Shown: positions 8,104 through 19,467 of the stretch, one piece after another
Layout of the letters: each line of letters starts with the position of its first letter
Position numbering within the stretch: position 1 is the stretch's first letter
Program-made: the position numbers and the translations under genes
Source of the DNA: Gibbsiella quercinecans
Lineage (GTDB): Bacteria; Pseudomonadota; Gammaproteobacteria; Enterobacterales; Enterobacteriaceae
Length of the DNA stretch: 64,000 nt
Direction of reading: 5' to 3'
NCBI RefSeq assembly: GCF_002291425.1
Contig: NZ_CP014136.1
Coordinates: 3,038,001-3,102,000 of the forward strand
Notes under the pieces: generated by a model
Told to the model about the DNA's origin: nothing
Databases searched by the model: none
Seen by the model: the letters and a program-made list of their open reading frames with translations, nothing else

Positions 8104-9549
8104 TCAAGAGGGTAATGATGACGCCGCACGGCGCTTTTCGCCGCAGACGTTACCGATATAAAACGCCAGCAGGCTGAGCAACAGCGAAGGCACTATCGGG
8201 TGCAGCGCTGCCAGGTGCAGATTAAAGCTGGCCAGTAGCGTATAGCATACCGCACCCACGATCATTGAGCTAAGCGCCCCTTGCGCGTTGGCGCGCTCCC
8301 AGTACAGGCCAAGCACCAGCGGCCACAGGAACACGGCTTCCAGCCCGCCGAAGGCCAGCAGGTTCAGCCAGATGATCATCTCCGGCGGCCGCCAGGCGGC
8401 CAACAGCACCAGCAGGCCGAGGATCAGCGTGGTCAGGCTGGAAAACCGCTTGATCCTTTTCTCGTTCTGCATTTGCTGCGGCCGGATGCCCAGATACAGA
8501 TCTTTGACAATCGTCGCCGCGGACTGCAACAGCTGTGCGTTGATGGTCGACATAATGGCCGCCATCGGTGCGGCCAGGAAGATCCCGGCGGCGAACGGCG
8601 GCAGCACGGTGATCATCAGCGTGGGGATCACCTGATCGGGGATCTTCAAATCCGGGATCACCGCACGGCCGATGGCGCCGGCCAGGTGCATGCCGAACAT
8701 CAGGATGGCGACCACGATGGTGCCAAGGACAATCCCGCGGTGCACCGCCTTGCTGTCTTTGTAGGAGATGCAGCGCACGGCGGTGTGTGGCAGGCCGATT
8801 ACGCCGAAACACACCAGGATCCAGAACGAAGCCATAAACGGCAGGCTGAGGATCTGCTCGCCGCCCTGCGGCGAAATCAACGCCGGATCGATCTGCTGCA
8901 GCTTATCCACCGCGCTGTGCAGGCCGCCCGCCGCGTGCACCACGGCAACCAGCAGCAAAATGGTGCCAATCAGCATCACCAGCCCCTGCATGGTGTCGTT
9001 CAGCACGCTGGCGCGGAAGCCGCCAAAGGCGGTATACAGCGCAATACTGATGCCGAAGATCAGCAAACCGGTGTCGTAGGGGATGCCGGCCGCGGTTTCC
9101 AGCAGGCGTGCGCCGCCGATAAACTGCACCGTCATCGCGCCGACAAACGCCACCAGCAGGCTAAGGCTGGCCAGCCATACCAGCAGGCGGCTCTGATAGC
9201 GGGCATACAGCATATCGTTGAGGGTTATGGCGTTGTAGCGCCGAGCCAGGATGGCGAACTTTTTGCCCAGCACGCCAAGCGACAGCCAGACCGCCGGCAG
9301 TTGGATCATCGCCAGCAGCACCCAGCCCAGGCCGTATTTATAGGCCGCGCCCGGGCCGCCGATAAACGAGCTGGCGCTGATGTAGGTGGCGGTCAGGGTC
9401 ATCGCCAGCACAAAGCCGCCCATTGAGCGGTTGCCAAGGAAATACTCGCTGAGGAAGTTGCCCTGCTGGCGGCGGCTGTAGGCATAGACCGACAGGCCGA
9501 ACACCAGCAGCAGATAGGCGATCAGCGGTATGATCACTTCAGTTTGCAT
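8104..9549 (-). CDS. panF: Sodium/pantothenate symporter
   Basis: A 481-residue inner-membrane transporter of the sodium:solute symporter family, with about 12-13 hydrophobic segments. It starts [28 protein letters not shown] and has the SSS motifs [38 protein letters not shown] and [11 protein letters not shown]. Gene order yhdT-panF-prmA and length match E. coli. It imports pantothenate with Na+ for coenzyme A synthesis. It overlaps yhdT by 11 bases. Confidence 0.95.
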   Translation of the reverse strand: MQTEVIIPLIAYLLLVFGLSVYAYSRRQQGNFLSEYFLGNRSMGGFVLAMTLTATYISASSFIGGPGAAYKYGLGWVLLAMIQLPAVWLSLGVLGKKFAILARRYNAITLNDMLYARYQSRLLVWLASLSLLVAFVGAMTVQFIGGARLLETAAGIPYDTGLLIFGISIALYTAFGGFRASVLNDTMQGLVMLIGTILLLVAVVHAAGGLHSAVDKLQQIDPALISPQGGEQILSLPFMASFWILVCFGVIGLPHTAVRCISYKDSKAVHRGIVLGTIVVAILMFGMHLAGAIGRAVIPDLKIPDQVIPTLMITVLPPFAAGIFLAAPMAAIMSTINAQLLQSAATIVKDLYLGIRPQQMQNEKRIKRFSSLTTLILGLLVLLAAWRPPEMIIWLNLLAFGGLEAVFLWPLVLGLYWERANAQGALSSMIVGAVCYTLLASFNLHLAALHPIVPSLLLSLLAFYIGNVCGEKRRAASSLPS

Positions 9550-9781
9550 CGTTATCCTCCAGCGGAATATCGCGGAACAGCACGCGGACCATCAGCCAGC
9601 ACAGGCCGATGAACAGCAGCGGCACCAACAGGCAGGCCATCTCAAACCAGTGCGGTAGCCCGGTGATGCCGATGTCGCTGTCCGGCAGGTAGGCCGCCAG
9701 CGTCCAGGCCAACAGGTAGAGCAGTGTCAGCCACAGTGCCCAGCGTGCTTCGCGGTGGGCCTGAATAAAGCGCTTTTCCAT
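9539..9781 (-). CDS. yhdT: YhdT family small membrane protein
   Basis: An 80-residue protein with two hydrophobic segments (about residues 14-33 and 45-68) and an acidic end ([11 protein letters not shown]). It aligns over its full length with E. coli YhdT, whose function is unknown; constant linkage to panF suggests a role as accessory subunit of the symporter, which is inference. First gene of yhdT-panF-prmA; the two stop/start regions overlap. Confidence 0.9.
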   Translation of the reverse strand: MEKRFIQAHREARWALWLTLLYLLAWTLAAYLPDSDIGITGLPHWFEMACLLVPLLFIGLCWLMVRVLFRDIPLEDNDAN

Positions 9782-9910
9782 CCATTTCTCCGGTCGGTTT
9801 ACGGTTATGGATATCTCAGAAGGAAGGGGATTTTACGGCAAGTGCGGCATTTGCCAAGCGGTTCGGCCGCCGTGGCGATCTTTTTGGGCGTAGAGCGGGC
9901 TACCCGGCGG

Positions 9911-9941
9911 AAAAAACAGGCCCCCTCGACAGGGAGGGGGC
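9911..9941 (-). terminator. accBC terminator
   Basis: The stem GCCCCCTC / GAGGGGGC (9920-9941) is followed on the minus strand by CTG and six T residues. It ends the aroQ-accB-accC transcript 35 bases after the accC stop. Confidence 0.9.
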
Positions 9942-9975
9942 GCTGGCAGGGCGTATACGCCGTTTAGGGTAAACC

Positions 9976-11325
9976 TTAGTGTTCCTGCAAACCGAGTTTT
10001 TTCTCCAGATAGTGGATGTTGGTGCCACCGTGCTGGAAATTCTCGTCGTTCATGATTTTCTGTTGCAGTTCAACGTTGGTTTTGATGCCGTCGATGATCA
10101 GCTCCGCCAGCGCGTTTTTCATCCTGGCGATCGCCACGTCACGGTTTTCACCGTAGGTGATCAGCTTGCCGATCATGGAATCATAGTACGGCGGCACGGT
10201 ATAACCGGCGTAGATATGGGATTCCCAACGCACGCCGAAGCCACCTGGCGCATGGAAACGGGTGATCTTGCCCGGGCTTGGCAGGAAGTTGTTCGGATCT
10301 TCGGCGTTGATACGGCATTCCACCGCATGGCCGTGAACCTTGACCTCTTCCTGTTTGATCGACAGCGGCTGGCCGGCCGCAACGCGCAGTTGCTCTTTGA
10401 TCAGATCCACGCCGGTGATCATTTCGGTAACCGGGTGTTCTACCTGGATACGGGTGTTCATTTCGATGAAATAGAACTCGCCGTTTTCATACAGGAACTC
10501 AAAGGTGCCGGCGCCGCGATAGCCGATTTCCACGCAGGCTTTCGCACAACGTTCACCGATAAATTTACGCTGTTCGCTGGTAATGCCCGGCGCTGGCGCT
10601 TCTTCGACCACTTTCTGGTGGCGGCGCTGCATGGAGCAGTCGCGTTCGGCCAGATAGATGGCGCTGCCCTGGCCGTCCGCCAACACCTGAATTTCGATGT
10701 GGCGCGGGTTTTCCAGGTATTTTTCCATGTACACCATGTCGTTATTGAAAGCCGCTTTGGCTTCCGCACGGGTCATGTTGATGGACTGTTCCAGCTCTTT
10801 GTCGCTGCGCACTACGCGCATGCCGCGGCCGCCGCCGCCGCCGGACGCCTTGATAATCACCGGGTAACCGATGCGTTTGGCAAAGGCGCGGTTTTTATCC
10901 ATGTCGTCGGTCAGCGGGCCGTCTGAACCCGGCACGCACGGCACGCCGGCTTTTTTCATCGCGGTGATGGCGGAAACTTTATCGCCCATCAGGCGGATGG
11001 TTTCGGCTTTCGGGCCGATGAAAATAAAGCCGGAGCGCTCAACCTGCTCGGCAAAGTCGGCGTTTTCGGACAGGAAGCCGTAACCGGGGTGGATCGCCAC
11101 CGCACCGGTGATTTCCGCCGCCGAGATAATCGCCGGGATGTTCAGGTAGCTTTTGGTTGACGGCGCCGGGCCGATGCACACGGTCTCGTCAGCCAACAGG
11201 ACGTGTTTCAGATCGCGGTCTGCGCTGGAGTGGACGGCAACGGTCTTGATGCCCAGCTCTTTACAGGCGCGCAGAATACGCAGCGCAATCTCGCCACGGT
11301 TGGCGATAACAATTTTATCAAGCAT
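9976..11325 (-). CDS. accC: Acetyl-CoA carboxylase, biotin carboxylase subunit
   Basis: A 449-residue ATP-grasp enzyme that carboxylates the biotin on AccB using bicarbonate and ATP, the first half reaction of malonyl-CoA synthesis. Starts [25 protein letters not shown]; shows the glycine-rich ATP loop [42 protein letters not shown] and [16 protein letters not shown]. Length equals E. coli AccC. Located 11 bases after accB, so expression is coupled. Confidence 0.98.
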   Translation of the reverse strand: MLDKIVIANRGEIALRILRACKELGIKTVAVHSSADRDLKHVLLADETVCIGPAPSTKSYLNIPAIISAAEITGAVAIHPGYGFLSENADFAEQVERSGFIFIGPKAETIRLMGDKVSAITAMKKAGVPCVPGSDGPLTDDMDKNRAFAKRIGYPVIIKASGGGGGRGMRVVRSDKELEQSINMTRAEAKAAFNNDMVYMEKYLENPRHIEIQVLADGQGSAIYLAERDCSMQRRHQKVVEEAPAPGITSEQRKFIGERCAKACVEIGYRGAGTFEFLYENGEFYFIEMNTRIQVEHPVTEMITGVDLIKEQLRVAAGQPLSIKQEEVKVHGHAVECRINAEDPNNFLPSPGKITRFHAPGGFGVRWESHIYAGYTVPPYYDSMIGKLITYGENRDVAIARMKNALAELIIDGIKTNVELQQKIMNDENFQHGGTNIHYLEKKLGLQEH

Positions 11326-11336
11326 GGTTCGCCTCG

Positions 11337-11801
11337 TTATTCGATGACGACCAGTGGCTCGTCATATTCAACTGGTTGGCCGTTTTCGACCAGGATGGCT
11401 TTTACCACGCCGGATTTGTCAGCTTCGATCTGGTTCATCATTTTCATTGCTTCAACGATGCACAGAGTATCGCCGGCGCTCACTTTCTGGCCCACTTCGA
11501 TGAAGGCTTTCGCATCCGGGCTTGGCGTGCGGTAGAAAGTACCGACCATTGGGGAACGGACCATGTGGCCACTCACGGCCGCCGGTGCGGCAGGCGCTAC
11601 TTCGGCTGGCGCGGGAGCAACGGCGCTGGCCAGGGCGGGCTGCTGCTGAACAGGCATGCTGTACACCTGTTGTGCAGGGTAAGCCTGGGCAGGGGCGGCG
11701 CGGCTGATGCGAACTGACTCTTCGCCCTCAGAAATTTCCAGTTCAGAAATACCTGATTCTTCAACCAGTTCGATCAGTTTCTTGATTTTACGAATATCCA
11801 T
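11337..11801 (-). CDS. accB: Acetyl-CoA carboxylase, biotin carboxyl carrier protein
   Basis: A 154-residue BCCP. The N-terminal helix ([30 protein letters not shown]) is followed by a proline/alanine-rich flexible linker (about residues 40-75) and the C-terminal biotinyl domain with the biotinylation site [12 protein letters not shown] (Lys in AMKM) and the protruding thumb region. The start at 11801 is the family start. It sits between aroQ (32-base gap) and accC (11-base gap). In E. coli AccB autoregulates accBC. Confidence 0.97.
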   Translation of the reverse strand: MDIRKIKKLIELVEESGISELEISEGEESVRISRAAPAQAYPAQQVYSMPVQQQPALASAVAPAPAEVAPAAPAAVSGHMVRSPMVGTFYRTPSPDAKAFIEVGQKVSAGDTLCIVEAMKMMNQIEADKSGVVKAILVENGQPVEYDEPLVVIE

Positions 11802-11833
11802 GAGTGTGATTCCGTACTCTTTTTGTGTAGCAA

Positions 11834-12286
11834 TTAGTTGGATTTTGACAAGCGGCTGGCCGCTGCCTGTAAAGCGAATGAATAGCCCTGCGCACCGAGC
11901 CCGCAAATCACGCCTACTGCAATATCAGACAGGTAGGAGTGATGGCGGAAAGGTTCGCGGGCATGCACATTCGACAGATGGATCTCGATAAACGGGATCG
12001 CAACTGCCAGCAGCGCATCGCGCAACGCCACGCTGGTATGCGTGAACGCGGCAGGGTTGATCAAAATGAAATCCGTATTGTCGCGCGCCTGATGGATGCG
12101 CTCGATCAACACATGTTCGGCGTTAGACTGCAAATGGCTCAGGGTGATACCCAGCGCAACCGCCTGGTTCTCCAAGCCGTTGACAATTTCGGCCAGCGTG
12201 GTGCTGCCGTACTTATCCGGCTCACGCGTCCCCAGCAGATTCAGGTTGGGGCCGTTCAGAAGCAAAATGTGAAACTTATCCGCCAT
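11834..12286 (-). CDS. aroQ: Type II 3-dehydroquinate dehydratase
   Basis: A 150-residue dodecameric enzyme converting 3-dehydroquinate to 3-dehydroshikimate in the shikimate pathway. Motifs: [20 protein letters not shown] (with the catalytic Tyr and lid Arg), [31 protein letters not shown] and [20 protein letters not shown] (catalytic His region). E. coli uses the unrelated type I enzyme AroD and lacks this gene; its position just before accB is usual in Yersinia and Serratia. First gene of the aroQ-accB-accC unit. Confidence 0.96.
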   Translation of the reverse strand: MADKFHILLLNGPNLNLLGTREPDKYGSTTLAEIVNGLENQAVALGITLSHLQSNAEHVLIERIHQARDNTDFILINPAAFTHTSVALRDALLAVAIPFIEIHLSNVHAREPFRHHSYLSDIAVGVICGLGAQGYSFALQAAASRLSKSN

Positions 12287-12513
12287 TGTGCTGGTATCTC
12301 CGGCAATAAAACCATCATCGTAGAAAATAGCCCGATGTCACCGATTTGTCACCTATTGACGGGAAAATTTGCGCCGTACTCAGGGACAAAGTGGGGCATT
12401 ATAGCGATATCGTAGCAATTCGCAGCTAAATACTGGTCTTATCAGCGAAGATATTCAACCCCCTTGGATACAAGAGGATTGAGAACTATTGGATTATGAG
12501 GGATAGAACACAG

Positions 12514-12543
12514 AAAAGTTCCCATGGCAAAACGGGAATTTTT
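12514..12543 (-). terminator. msrPQ terminator
   Basis: The 10-bp stem AAAAGTTCCC / GGGAATTTTT (one G-T pair, 10-base loop) lies 29 bases after the msrQ stop. Minus-strand transcripts would end in GGGAACTTTT; A/T on both sides makes it potentially bidirectional. Confidence 0.75.
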
Positions 12544-12572
12544 ACCGTCAACAAAGCAGGCCCATAAAGGGT

Positions 12573-13172
12573 TTACCGTAGCCAGCCTGCGAATTTGCGG
12601 TAACGCAGCAGGAGTAACCCCAGTGCGAACAGGGCGTAAATCACCGGCTGCGGCGAGAGGATTTTCACCGACCATAAATAGTGAACCGGCGCCAGGATCG
12701 CGGCAAGATAGACGAAGTTATGCAATTTCTGCCAACGCGGCCCCAGTCTGCGCATGGCCCACTGCGTCGAAGTGGCGGCCAGCGCCAGCAGGATTAACCA
12801 ACTGGTCATGCCCAGCGTCAGGTAAGGCCGGCGCACCAGCTCACTGCCGAGCATGGCGACATTGCTCAGCCCCAATTCAAGAGCCGCATAACACGCCAGG
12901 TGCAGCGTGGCCCAGGCAAAACACCACAGGCCGACCAGCCGGCGGCAGCGCATCAGCAACGGCTGGTGGCTATAGCGCGCCAGCGGTGCGATCAACAAGG
13001 CCGCCAGTAGCAGCTTCAACGCCATTCGGCCGGTAAAATGCTGGATATCCTTGGCCGGATCGGCGCTGAAGCCGCCCTGATTCACCGCCAGTAGTAGCCA
13101 GAAAAACGGCAGCAACGCCGCCAGGTGAATGGCGGCCTTAATCCATTTGATGTGGGTTGGGGTTAAACGCAC
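12573..13172 (-). CDS. msrQ: Haem-binding membrane subunit MsrQ
   Basis: A 199-residue inner-membrane b-type cytochrome that passes electrons from the quinone pool to MsrP for repair of methionine sulfoxide in periplasmic proteins. About six hydrophobic segments are seen. [27 protein letters not shown] at the start, [37 protein letters not shown] and [21 protein letters not shown] carry the conserved His residues for haem. The start is a GTG at 13172, one base after the msrP stop, chosen because it matches the E. coli MsrQ N-terminus; the longer upstream frame is msrP antisense-free read-through and not homologous. Confidence 0.93.
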   Translation of the reverse strand: MRLTPTHIKWIKAAIHLAALLPFFWLLLAVNQGGFSADPAKDIQHFTGRMALKLLLAALLIAPLARYSHQPLLMRCRRLVGLWCFAWATLHLACYAALELGLSNVAMLGSELVRRPYLTLGMTSWLILLALAATSTQWAMRRLGPRWQKLHNFVYLAAILAPVHYLWSVKILSPQPVIYALFALGLLLLRYRKFAGWLR

Positions 13173-13173
13173 G

Positions 13174-14175
13174 TTAGAAATTCTCCCGCAGATCCATACC
13201 GCGATACAGCGCCGCCACCTGGTCGGCATAGCCGTTGAACAGCAACGTCGGCTGGCGTTTGACATCCAGAATGCCGCCGGCGCCGATAAAACGCTCGGTG
13301 GCCTGCGACCAGCGGGGATGATCAACGTGCGGGTTCACATTGGCGTAAAAGCCATATTCGTTCGGTGCAGACACATTCCAGGTGCTGGGCGGCCGATCGC
13401 GCGTCAGGCTGATGCGCACGATCGATTTTATGCCTTTAAAACCGTATTTCCACGGCGTCACCAGGCGCAGCGGGGCGCCGTTTTGCGGCGGCAGCGTTTT
13501 GCCGTAGACGCCCACCGCCAACAACGCCAGCGGATGCATCGCTTCATCCAGGCGCAGCCCTTCAACGTAGGGGTACGGCAAGCCGCCGCCGATAAAGCGG
13601 TCTTTCTGCCCGGGCATCTGCTGCGGATCGTACAGCGTCTGGAAGGCCACATAGCGGGCATGGCCGTTCGGTTCGGCCAGCTGCAGCAGTTTGCCCAGTT
13701 CAAAACCGATCCACGGCACCACCATCGACCAGGCTTCCACGCAGCGCATACGGTAAATGCGCTGTTCCAGCGGGAAACGGGCGATCAGTCCGTCGATATC
13801 CAGCGTCATCGGTTTGCCGACTTCACCGTCGATCTTTACCTGCCAGCCGGCGGTTTTCAGTTCGCCGGCGTTGGCCGCCGGATCGGCCTTGTCCAGGCCA
13901 AATTCGTAGAAGTTGTTGTAGCCGGTCACCTTGTCTTCCGGCGTTAATGCCAACTGGGGCTGCCATTCGGGCGGTTGGCTGAACGCCAGCGCTTTGCCGG
14001 GCGGCGCTTTTGGCCGATCGTGGCCTTTGAACCACGATCGCCAATCCGCCCGCGCGCTGTTGGGTAACGCCAGCGCCGCGGCGGAAATGCCGAGCGCCTT
14101 GAGCACCTTGCGCCGTTGTTGGAACACGCTTTCCGGTGTGACATCCTTTTCCGTCAAGATACGCGGTTTGTTCAT
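13174..14175 (-). CDS. msrP: Periplasmic methionine-sulfoxide reductase catalytic subunit MsrP
   Basis: A 333-residue molybdopterin enzyme exported by the Tat system: [18 protein letters not shown] is the twin-arginine signal. The mature protein has [24 protein letters not shown], the Mo-ligand Cys in [35 protein letters not shown] and [21 protein letters not shown], all as in E. coli MsrP. Start at 14175 follows a strong AGGAGG site (TTCCTCC complement at 14179-14187). It reduces oxidised methionines in envelope proteins together with MsrQ. In E. coli msrPQ sits in a different chromosomal place with hprRS; no two-component genes are present here. Confidence 0.96.
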   Translation of the reverse strand: MNKPRILTEKDVTPESVFQQRRKVLKALGISAAALALPNSARADWRSWFKGHDRPKAPPGKALAFSQPPEWQPQLALTPEDKVTGYNNFYEFGLDKADPAANAGELKTAGWQVKIDGEVGKPMTLDIDGLIARFPLEQRIYRMRCVEAWSMVVPWIGFELGKLLQLAEPNGHARYVAFQTLYDPQQMPGQKDRFIGGGLPYPYVEGLRLDEAMHPLALLAVGVYGKTLPPQNGAPLRLVTPWKYGFKGIKSIVRISLTRDRPPSTWNVSAPNEYGFYANVNPHVDHPRWSQATERFIGAGGILDVKRQPTLLFNGYADQVAALYRGMDLRENF

Positions 14176-14278
14176 GGGTTTTCCTCCTGATATCCCATAA
14201 GCATGGCGTGAAAACCGGGCTTCTGCGAATCGCGTGGCGAAAAATTCCGCCGGACAATCGGGGTAAACAGGGGAGAAT

Positions 14279-14305
14279 GCAGGGCGCATAGGCGATGCGC
14301 CCTGC
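14279..14305 (-). terminator. Hairpin downstream of acuI
   Basis: A perfect 11-bp inverted repeat (GCAGGGCGCAT / ATGCGCCCTGC, 5-base loop) lies 12 bases after the acuI stop. No T-run follows directly, so it may be a Rho-assisted or mRNA-stabilising hairpin. Confidence 0.6.
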
Positions 14306-14317
14306 CGGGAGGGCTAT

Positions 14318-15295
14318 TTAGCGGATGTTAACCAGCGTGCGGCCGGTGACCTTATTGGCCAGCAGATCGGCCGCGGTGGCGGGCACTTGCTCAAGCGAGA
14401 TTTCCTGGGTGGCCTGCTGGTAGAAACTTTCCGGCAGGATACCGGCCAGGCGCTCCCAGGCGGTCTGGCGGCGGTGCAGCGGCGTATGTACGGAATCCAC
14501 GCCCTGCAGGCGCACATTACGCAGGATGAATGGCATCACCGTGGTGGGCAGTTGGTAACCGCCGGCCAGGCCGCAGGCGGCAACGGTGCCGTTATAGTTC
14601 ATCTGCGCCAGCACGCAGGCCAGGAGCTTATCGCCGACGGTATCAATCGCCCCGGCCCACAGCTGTTTTTCCAGCGGGCGTGGGGCTTCAATGTAGCCGC
14701 TGCGCGCCAGCACTTCTTTGGCGCCGAGGGCCTTCAGGTAATCGGTGTTGCTGTCGCGGCCGCTGATGGCGGTAACGTGGTAGCCCAGCGCGGCCAGAAT
14801 GGCGATCGCCGTGCTGCCCACGCCGCCGCTGGCGCCGGTGACCAGCACATCACCGCTGTCAGGGTGGACGCCGCCTTCTTCCAGCGCCATCACGCACAGC
14901 ATCGCGGTGAAGCCGGCGGTGCCGATAATCATCGCCTTGCGTTCATCCAGCCCCTGCGGCAGCGGCACCAGCCATTCGCCCGACACCCGCGCTTGCTCCG
15001 CCAGGCCGCCCCAGTGGTTTTCCCCCACGCCCCAGCCGGTGAGCACCACGCTCTGGCCTTCTTTAAAGCGCGGATCCTTACTACTATGAACCGTACCGGC
15101 AAAATCGATGCCTGGCACCATCGGGAAGTGGCGAACGATTTTGCCCTTGCCGGTGATGGCCAGTGCGTCTTTATAGTTCACACTGGACCAGTTAACGTCG
15201 ACCGTTACATCGCCTTCCGGTAGTTGATCGCTGCTGATATCCCGAATGTGCGCCAGCGTTTGATCGTTTTGTTGCTCTAATAATAGTGCACGCAT
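14318..15295 (-). CDS. acuI: Acrylyl-CoA reductase AcuI/YhdH, MDR family
   Basis: A 325-residue NADPH-dependent quinone-oxidoreductase-like medium-chain reductase. It begins MRALLLEQQNDQTLAHI, then VDVNWSSVNYKDALAITGKGKIVRHFPMVPGIDFAGTV, the cofactor loop VLVTGASGGVGSTAIAIL, and ILRNVRLQGVDSVHTP. It matches E. coli AcuI (YhdH) throughout and is expected to reduce toxic acryloyl-CoA to propionyl-CoA. Start at 15295 aligns with the family. It is divergent from csrD, as in E. coli. Confidence 0.94.
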   Translation of the reverse strand: MRALLLEQQNDQTLAHIRDISSDQLPEGDVTVDVNWSSVNYKDALAITGKGKIVRHFPMVPGIDFAGTVHSSKDPRFKEGQSVVLTGWGVGENHWGGLAEQARVSGEWLVPLPQGLDERKAMIIGTAGFTAMLCVMALEEGGVHPDSGDVLVTGASGGVGSTAIAILAALGYHVTAISGRDSNTDYLKALGAKEVLARSGYIEAPRPLEKQLWAGAIDTVGDKLLACVLAQMNYNGTVAACGLAGGYQLPTTVMPFILRNVRLQGVDSVHTPLHRRQTAWERLAGILPESFYQQATQEISLEQVPATAADLLANKVTGRTLVNIR

Positions 15296-15506
15296 GTCAC
15301 GCTTCCTCTTGGTGTGCATTCCTGAATGAATGACCGAATTTGATTTATCGACTATATGCATCTAGCTAACTGATACTCTGATTAAGAACAAAGAAAGGCA
15401 CATGCGCAAAGTCTAAAAAATAGGCTATTGTCAGCTCATCAGGGTATAAGCGTTATGTGCCTTAACGGCTGCATACTTCATAAACCATAGTGGATAGGGC
15501 ACAGGG

Positions 15507-17024
15507 ATGCGATTTACCACCAAACTTTCGGCACTTATCACCTTGCTGTTCAGCCTGCGTTGGCTGGGGGCGCAGGCCGAAGGGGAAGACCGCCTGGAGC
15601 GGCGTGCGCGCCGCATCCTCAACGGCGAGCGGGAAACGGTGATGCATGGGCAGGAGGGGGAATGGCCGTCCAGCGTCAGTGGGGCGCTCGATCGCCTGCT
15701 GGCGGATTTGATGGAATCGCGCGAAGAGCGCAGCCGCGTCGATACCCTGATCCGCGCCTTTGCCGCCAGAGATGCCATGACCGGCCTGAATAACCGGTTG
15801 TTTTTTGATAACCAACTGGCGACTCAGTTGGAAGTAGACAATGCCTACGGCGTGGTGATGATGATCCGGCTGCCGGATTTTGAAACGCTGTGGGAAACCC
15901 ACGGCAACACCAAAGTTCAGGAATTGATGTATTCGGTGGTCAATCTGCTATCAACGTTCGTGCTGCGTTACCCGGCGGCGTTGTTGGCGCGCTATTTTCA
16001 CAGCGATTTCACCGTGCTGTTGCCCCACTGCACATTAAAAGACGCCGGCAGTATTGCCGCTCAGTTGGTGCATGCCACCGATGCGTTGCCGGCCACGGAG
16101 ATTATCGATCGCCAGGCGTTTATGTATATCGGTATCGTCGCCTACGGCGGCGGCCAGGCGGCCGAACAGGTGATCGATCGCGCAGAGCAAGCGGCTCGCA
16201 ATGCCACTTTGCGCGGCGGCAACGGCTGGTTTGTCTACGACAGCCAGGTGCCGGAAAAGGGCCGCGGCAGCGTGAAGTGGCGCACCTTATTGGCCCAGGC
16301 GCTGGCGCAGCAGAGCGCCAGGTTTTACCAACAACCGGCGATCACGCTGGCGGGCAAGGTTGATCACCGGGAAATCGTGAGCCGGATCCATGATGGCGAT
16401 CAGGAGCTGTTACCCGCCGAATATATGCCAATGGTGCAGCAGTTTGGGCTCACGGAAAGTTACGATCGCCAATTGCTCAGCCGCATTATGGCGTTGTTGA
16501 GCCGCTGGCCGGATGAAACGCTGGCGTTTCCGCTGTGCGTGGACTCTTTGTTGCGCAAGCCATTTCAGCTCTGGCTGCGCGATACCCTGCTGCAATGCGA
16601 AAAAAGTCGCCGGCGGCGAATAATGATTGAACTTGCCGAGGCAGATCTCTGTCTACACATAGATCGCCTGCGCCCGGTGATGCGTTTGCTCGCCGGGCTG
16701 GGCTGTCGGCTGGCGGTATCCCAGGCGGGTTTAACCGTCGTGAGCACGTCTTATATCAAGTCGTTGCCGGTAGAATTGGTCAAGCTGCACACGGGCCTGG
16801 TGCGTAATATTGATAAACGCGATGAAAATCAGCTGTTTGTTCAGAGCCTGACCGGGGCCTGCGAAGGAACGCGGGCGCAGGTGTTCGCCACCGGCGTGCG
16901 TACGCGCTGTGAGTGGGAAACGCTAAAAGAAAAAGGAGTGCTCGGCGGCCAAGGGGATTTTTTCACGCCGCTGGCGCGAGTCGACGGCAAGGATAAAAAA
17001 TATTCGCGCCGCTTTCATGTTTAA
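15507..17024 (+). CDS. csrD: CsrD-like regulator of CsrB/C decay, N-terminally deleted form
   Basis: A 505-residue protein whose C-terminal ~470 residues match E. coli CsrD: ARRILNGERE, the degenerate GGDEF domain (AMTGLNNRLFFDNQLATQLE ... HSDFTVLLPH) and the degenerate EAL domain (SAEYMPMVQQFG-like segment, IMIELAEADLCLHIDRLRP, GGQGDFF). CsrD binds CsrB/CsrC sRNAs and promotes RNase E cleavage without making or breaking c-di-GMP. The first 14 residues (MRFTTKLSALITLL) also match CsrD, but they are joined directly to the end of its second membrane segment (SLRWLGAQ). About 140 residues, the two membrane helices and the periplasmic domain of the ~646-residue E. coli protein, are missing in frame. 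Only a short hydrophobic stretch (residues 7-20) remains. Function may be altered; this could be natural or an assembly effect. Confidence 0.9.
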   Translation: MRFTTKLSALITLLFSLRWLGAQAEGEDRLERRARRILNGERETVMHGQEGEWPSSVSGALDRLLADLMESREERSRVDTLIRAFAARDAMTGLNNRLFFDNQLATQLEVDNAYGVVMMIRLPDFETLWETHGNTKVQELMYSVVNLLSTFVLRYPAALLARYFHSDFTVLLPHCTLKDAGSIAAQLVHATDALPATEIIDRQAFMYIGIVAYGGGQAAEQVIDRAEQAARNATLRGGNGWFVYDSQVPEKGRGSVKWRTLLAQALAQQSARFYQQPAITLAGKVDHREIVSRIHDGDQELLPAEYMPMVQQFGLTESYDRQLLSRIMALLSRWPDETLAFPLCVDSLLRKPFQLWLRDTLLQCEKSRRRRIMIELAEADLCLHIDRLRPVMRLLAGLGCRLAVSQAGLTVVSTSYIKSLPVELVKLHTGLVRNIDKRDENQLFVQSLTGACEGTRAQVFATGVRTRCEWETLKEKGVLGGQGDFFTPLARVDGKDKKYSRRFHV

Positions 17025-18389
<1,365 letters not shown>

Positions 18390-18400
18390 TCAGCTCCAGG

Positions 18401-18457
18401 AAGGAGGAACCGTATTGGATGAATGCATTGCGCGGGCATCTTGTACGGTTCCTCCTT
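18401..18457 (+). repeat. 14-bp inverted repeat between mreB and mreC
   Basis: The arms AAGGAGGAACCGTA (18401-18414) and TACGGTTCCTCCTT (18444-18457) are perfectly complementary with a 29-base loop. The left arm contains a perfect Shine-Dalgarno core (AAGGAGG), which would be hidden in the stem. No T-run follows, so it is not a simple terminator. It may set the MreB:MreC ratio by partial termination, RNA processing or control of translation. Confidence 0.75.
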
Positions 18458-18487
18458 CTGTTGTCGAGGAACTCGCATAATTTATGA
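18419..18487 (+). CDS. Possible 22-residue leader peptide overlapping mreC start
   Basis: A short frame starts with ATG 12 bases after the AAGGAGG in the hairpin arm, encodes 22 residues (MNALRGHLVRFLLLLSRNSH and two more), and its TGA overlaps the mreC ATG (ATGA). mreC has no well-placed Shine-Dalgarno of its own (GAGGA is about 14 bases away), so coupling from this frame is possible. It may equally be chance; no homologue is known to me. Confidence 0.3.
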   Translation: MNALRGHLVRFLLLLSRNSHNL

Positions 18488-19467
18488 AGCCGATCTTTAG
18501 CAGGGGCCCGTCCCTGCAACTACGACTTTTTCTGGCGGTGATCGCCGCTATTGGGCTTATCGTCGCCGACAGCCGGCTTGGTACGTTCGCCAAAGTGCGC
18601 ACCTACATGGATACCGCCGTCAGCCCCTTCTATTTTTTGGCCAATGGGCCGCGTAAGGTGCTGGATGGCGTTTCTGAAACGCTGGCTACCCGCCAACAGT
18701 TAGAGCTGGAAAACCGTGCTCTGCGGCAGGAACTGCTGCTAAAGAACAGCGATCTGCTTCTTCTTGGCCAATTCAAACAGGAAAACGCCCGTTTGCGTGA
18801 GCTGCTGGGTTCGCCGCTGCGCCAGGATGAACACAAGATGGTCACCCAGGTGATTTCGACCGGTTCCGATCCTTACAGCGATCAAGTGGTGATTGATAAA
18901 GGCGCCGATAACGGCGTGTATGAAGGCCAGCCGGTGATCAGCGATAAAGGCGTAGTGGGCCAGGTGGTGGCGGTGGCGAAAATGACCAGCCGCGTGCTGC
19001 TGATCTGCGATGCTTCCCATCTGCTGCCGATCCAGGTGCTGCGCAACGATATTCGCGTCATCGCGGCGGGCAACGGCTGCGCTGACGATCTGCAACTGGA
19101 ACACCTGCCCGGCAATATCGACATCCGGGAAGGCGACGTGCTGGTGACTTCCGGGCTGGGCGGGCGTTTCCCCGAAGGGTATCCGGTTGGGGTCGTTTCT
19201 TCGGTCAAAGTGGATAACCAACGCGCCTATACAGTGATTCAGGCGCGCCCGACCGCTGGGCTGCAACGCCTGCGCTACCTGCTGCTGCTGTGGGGGGCGG
19301 ATCGCAATGGCGATATGCCGATGTCGCCAAGTGAAGTGCATCGGGTGGCGAACGAGCGCCTGATGCAGATGATGCCGCAGGTGCTGTCACCGGCCACCAT
19401 GGGGCCACCGCCACCTGCGCCGGCGCCAGGTGCGGTTTCATCGCCGCCGCCTGAGGTGGTTCAATGA
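18484..19467 (+). CDS. mreC: Rod-shape-determining protein MreC
   Basis: A 327-residue bitopic inner-membrane protein linking MreB with MreD, RodZ and penicillin-binding proteins. Residues 12-30 form the membrane helix ([20 protein letters not shown]); residues 55-110 form the coiled coil ([20 protein letters not shown]...); the periplasmic beta domains follow ([32 protein letters not shown]). The tail after residue 295 is proline-rich ([20 protein letters not shown]) and shorter than in E. coli (367 residues). It overlaps mreD by 4 bases (ATGA). Confidence 0.96.
   Translation: MKPIFSRGPSLQLRLFLAVIAAIGLIVADSRLGTFAKVRTYMDTAVSPFYFLANGPRKVLDGVSETLATRQQLELENRALRQELLLKNSDLLLLGQFKQENARLRELLGSPLRQDEHKMVTQVISTGSDPYSDQVVIDKGADNGVYEGQPVISDKGVVGQVVAVAKMTSRVLLICDASHLLPIQVLRNDIRVIAAGNGCADDLQLEHLPGNIDIREGDVLVTSGLGGRFPEGYPVGVVSSVKVDNQRAYTVIQARPTAGLQRLRYLLLLWGADRNGDMPMSPSEVHRVANERLMQMMPQVLSPATMGPPPPAPAPGAVSSPPPEVVQ

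Noticed and set aside
8281-9426. 381-codon open frame opposite panF
   Set aside because: Antisense shadow of panF, low complexity, rich in Gln/His/Arg.
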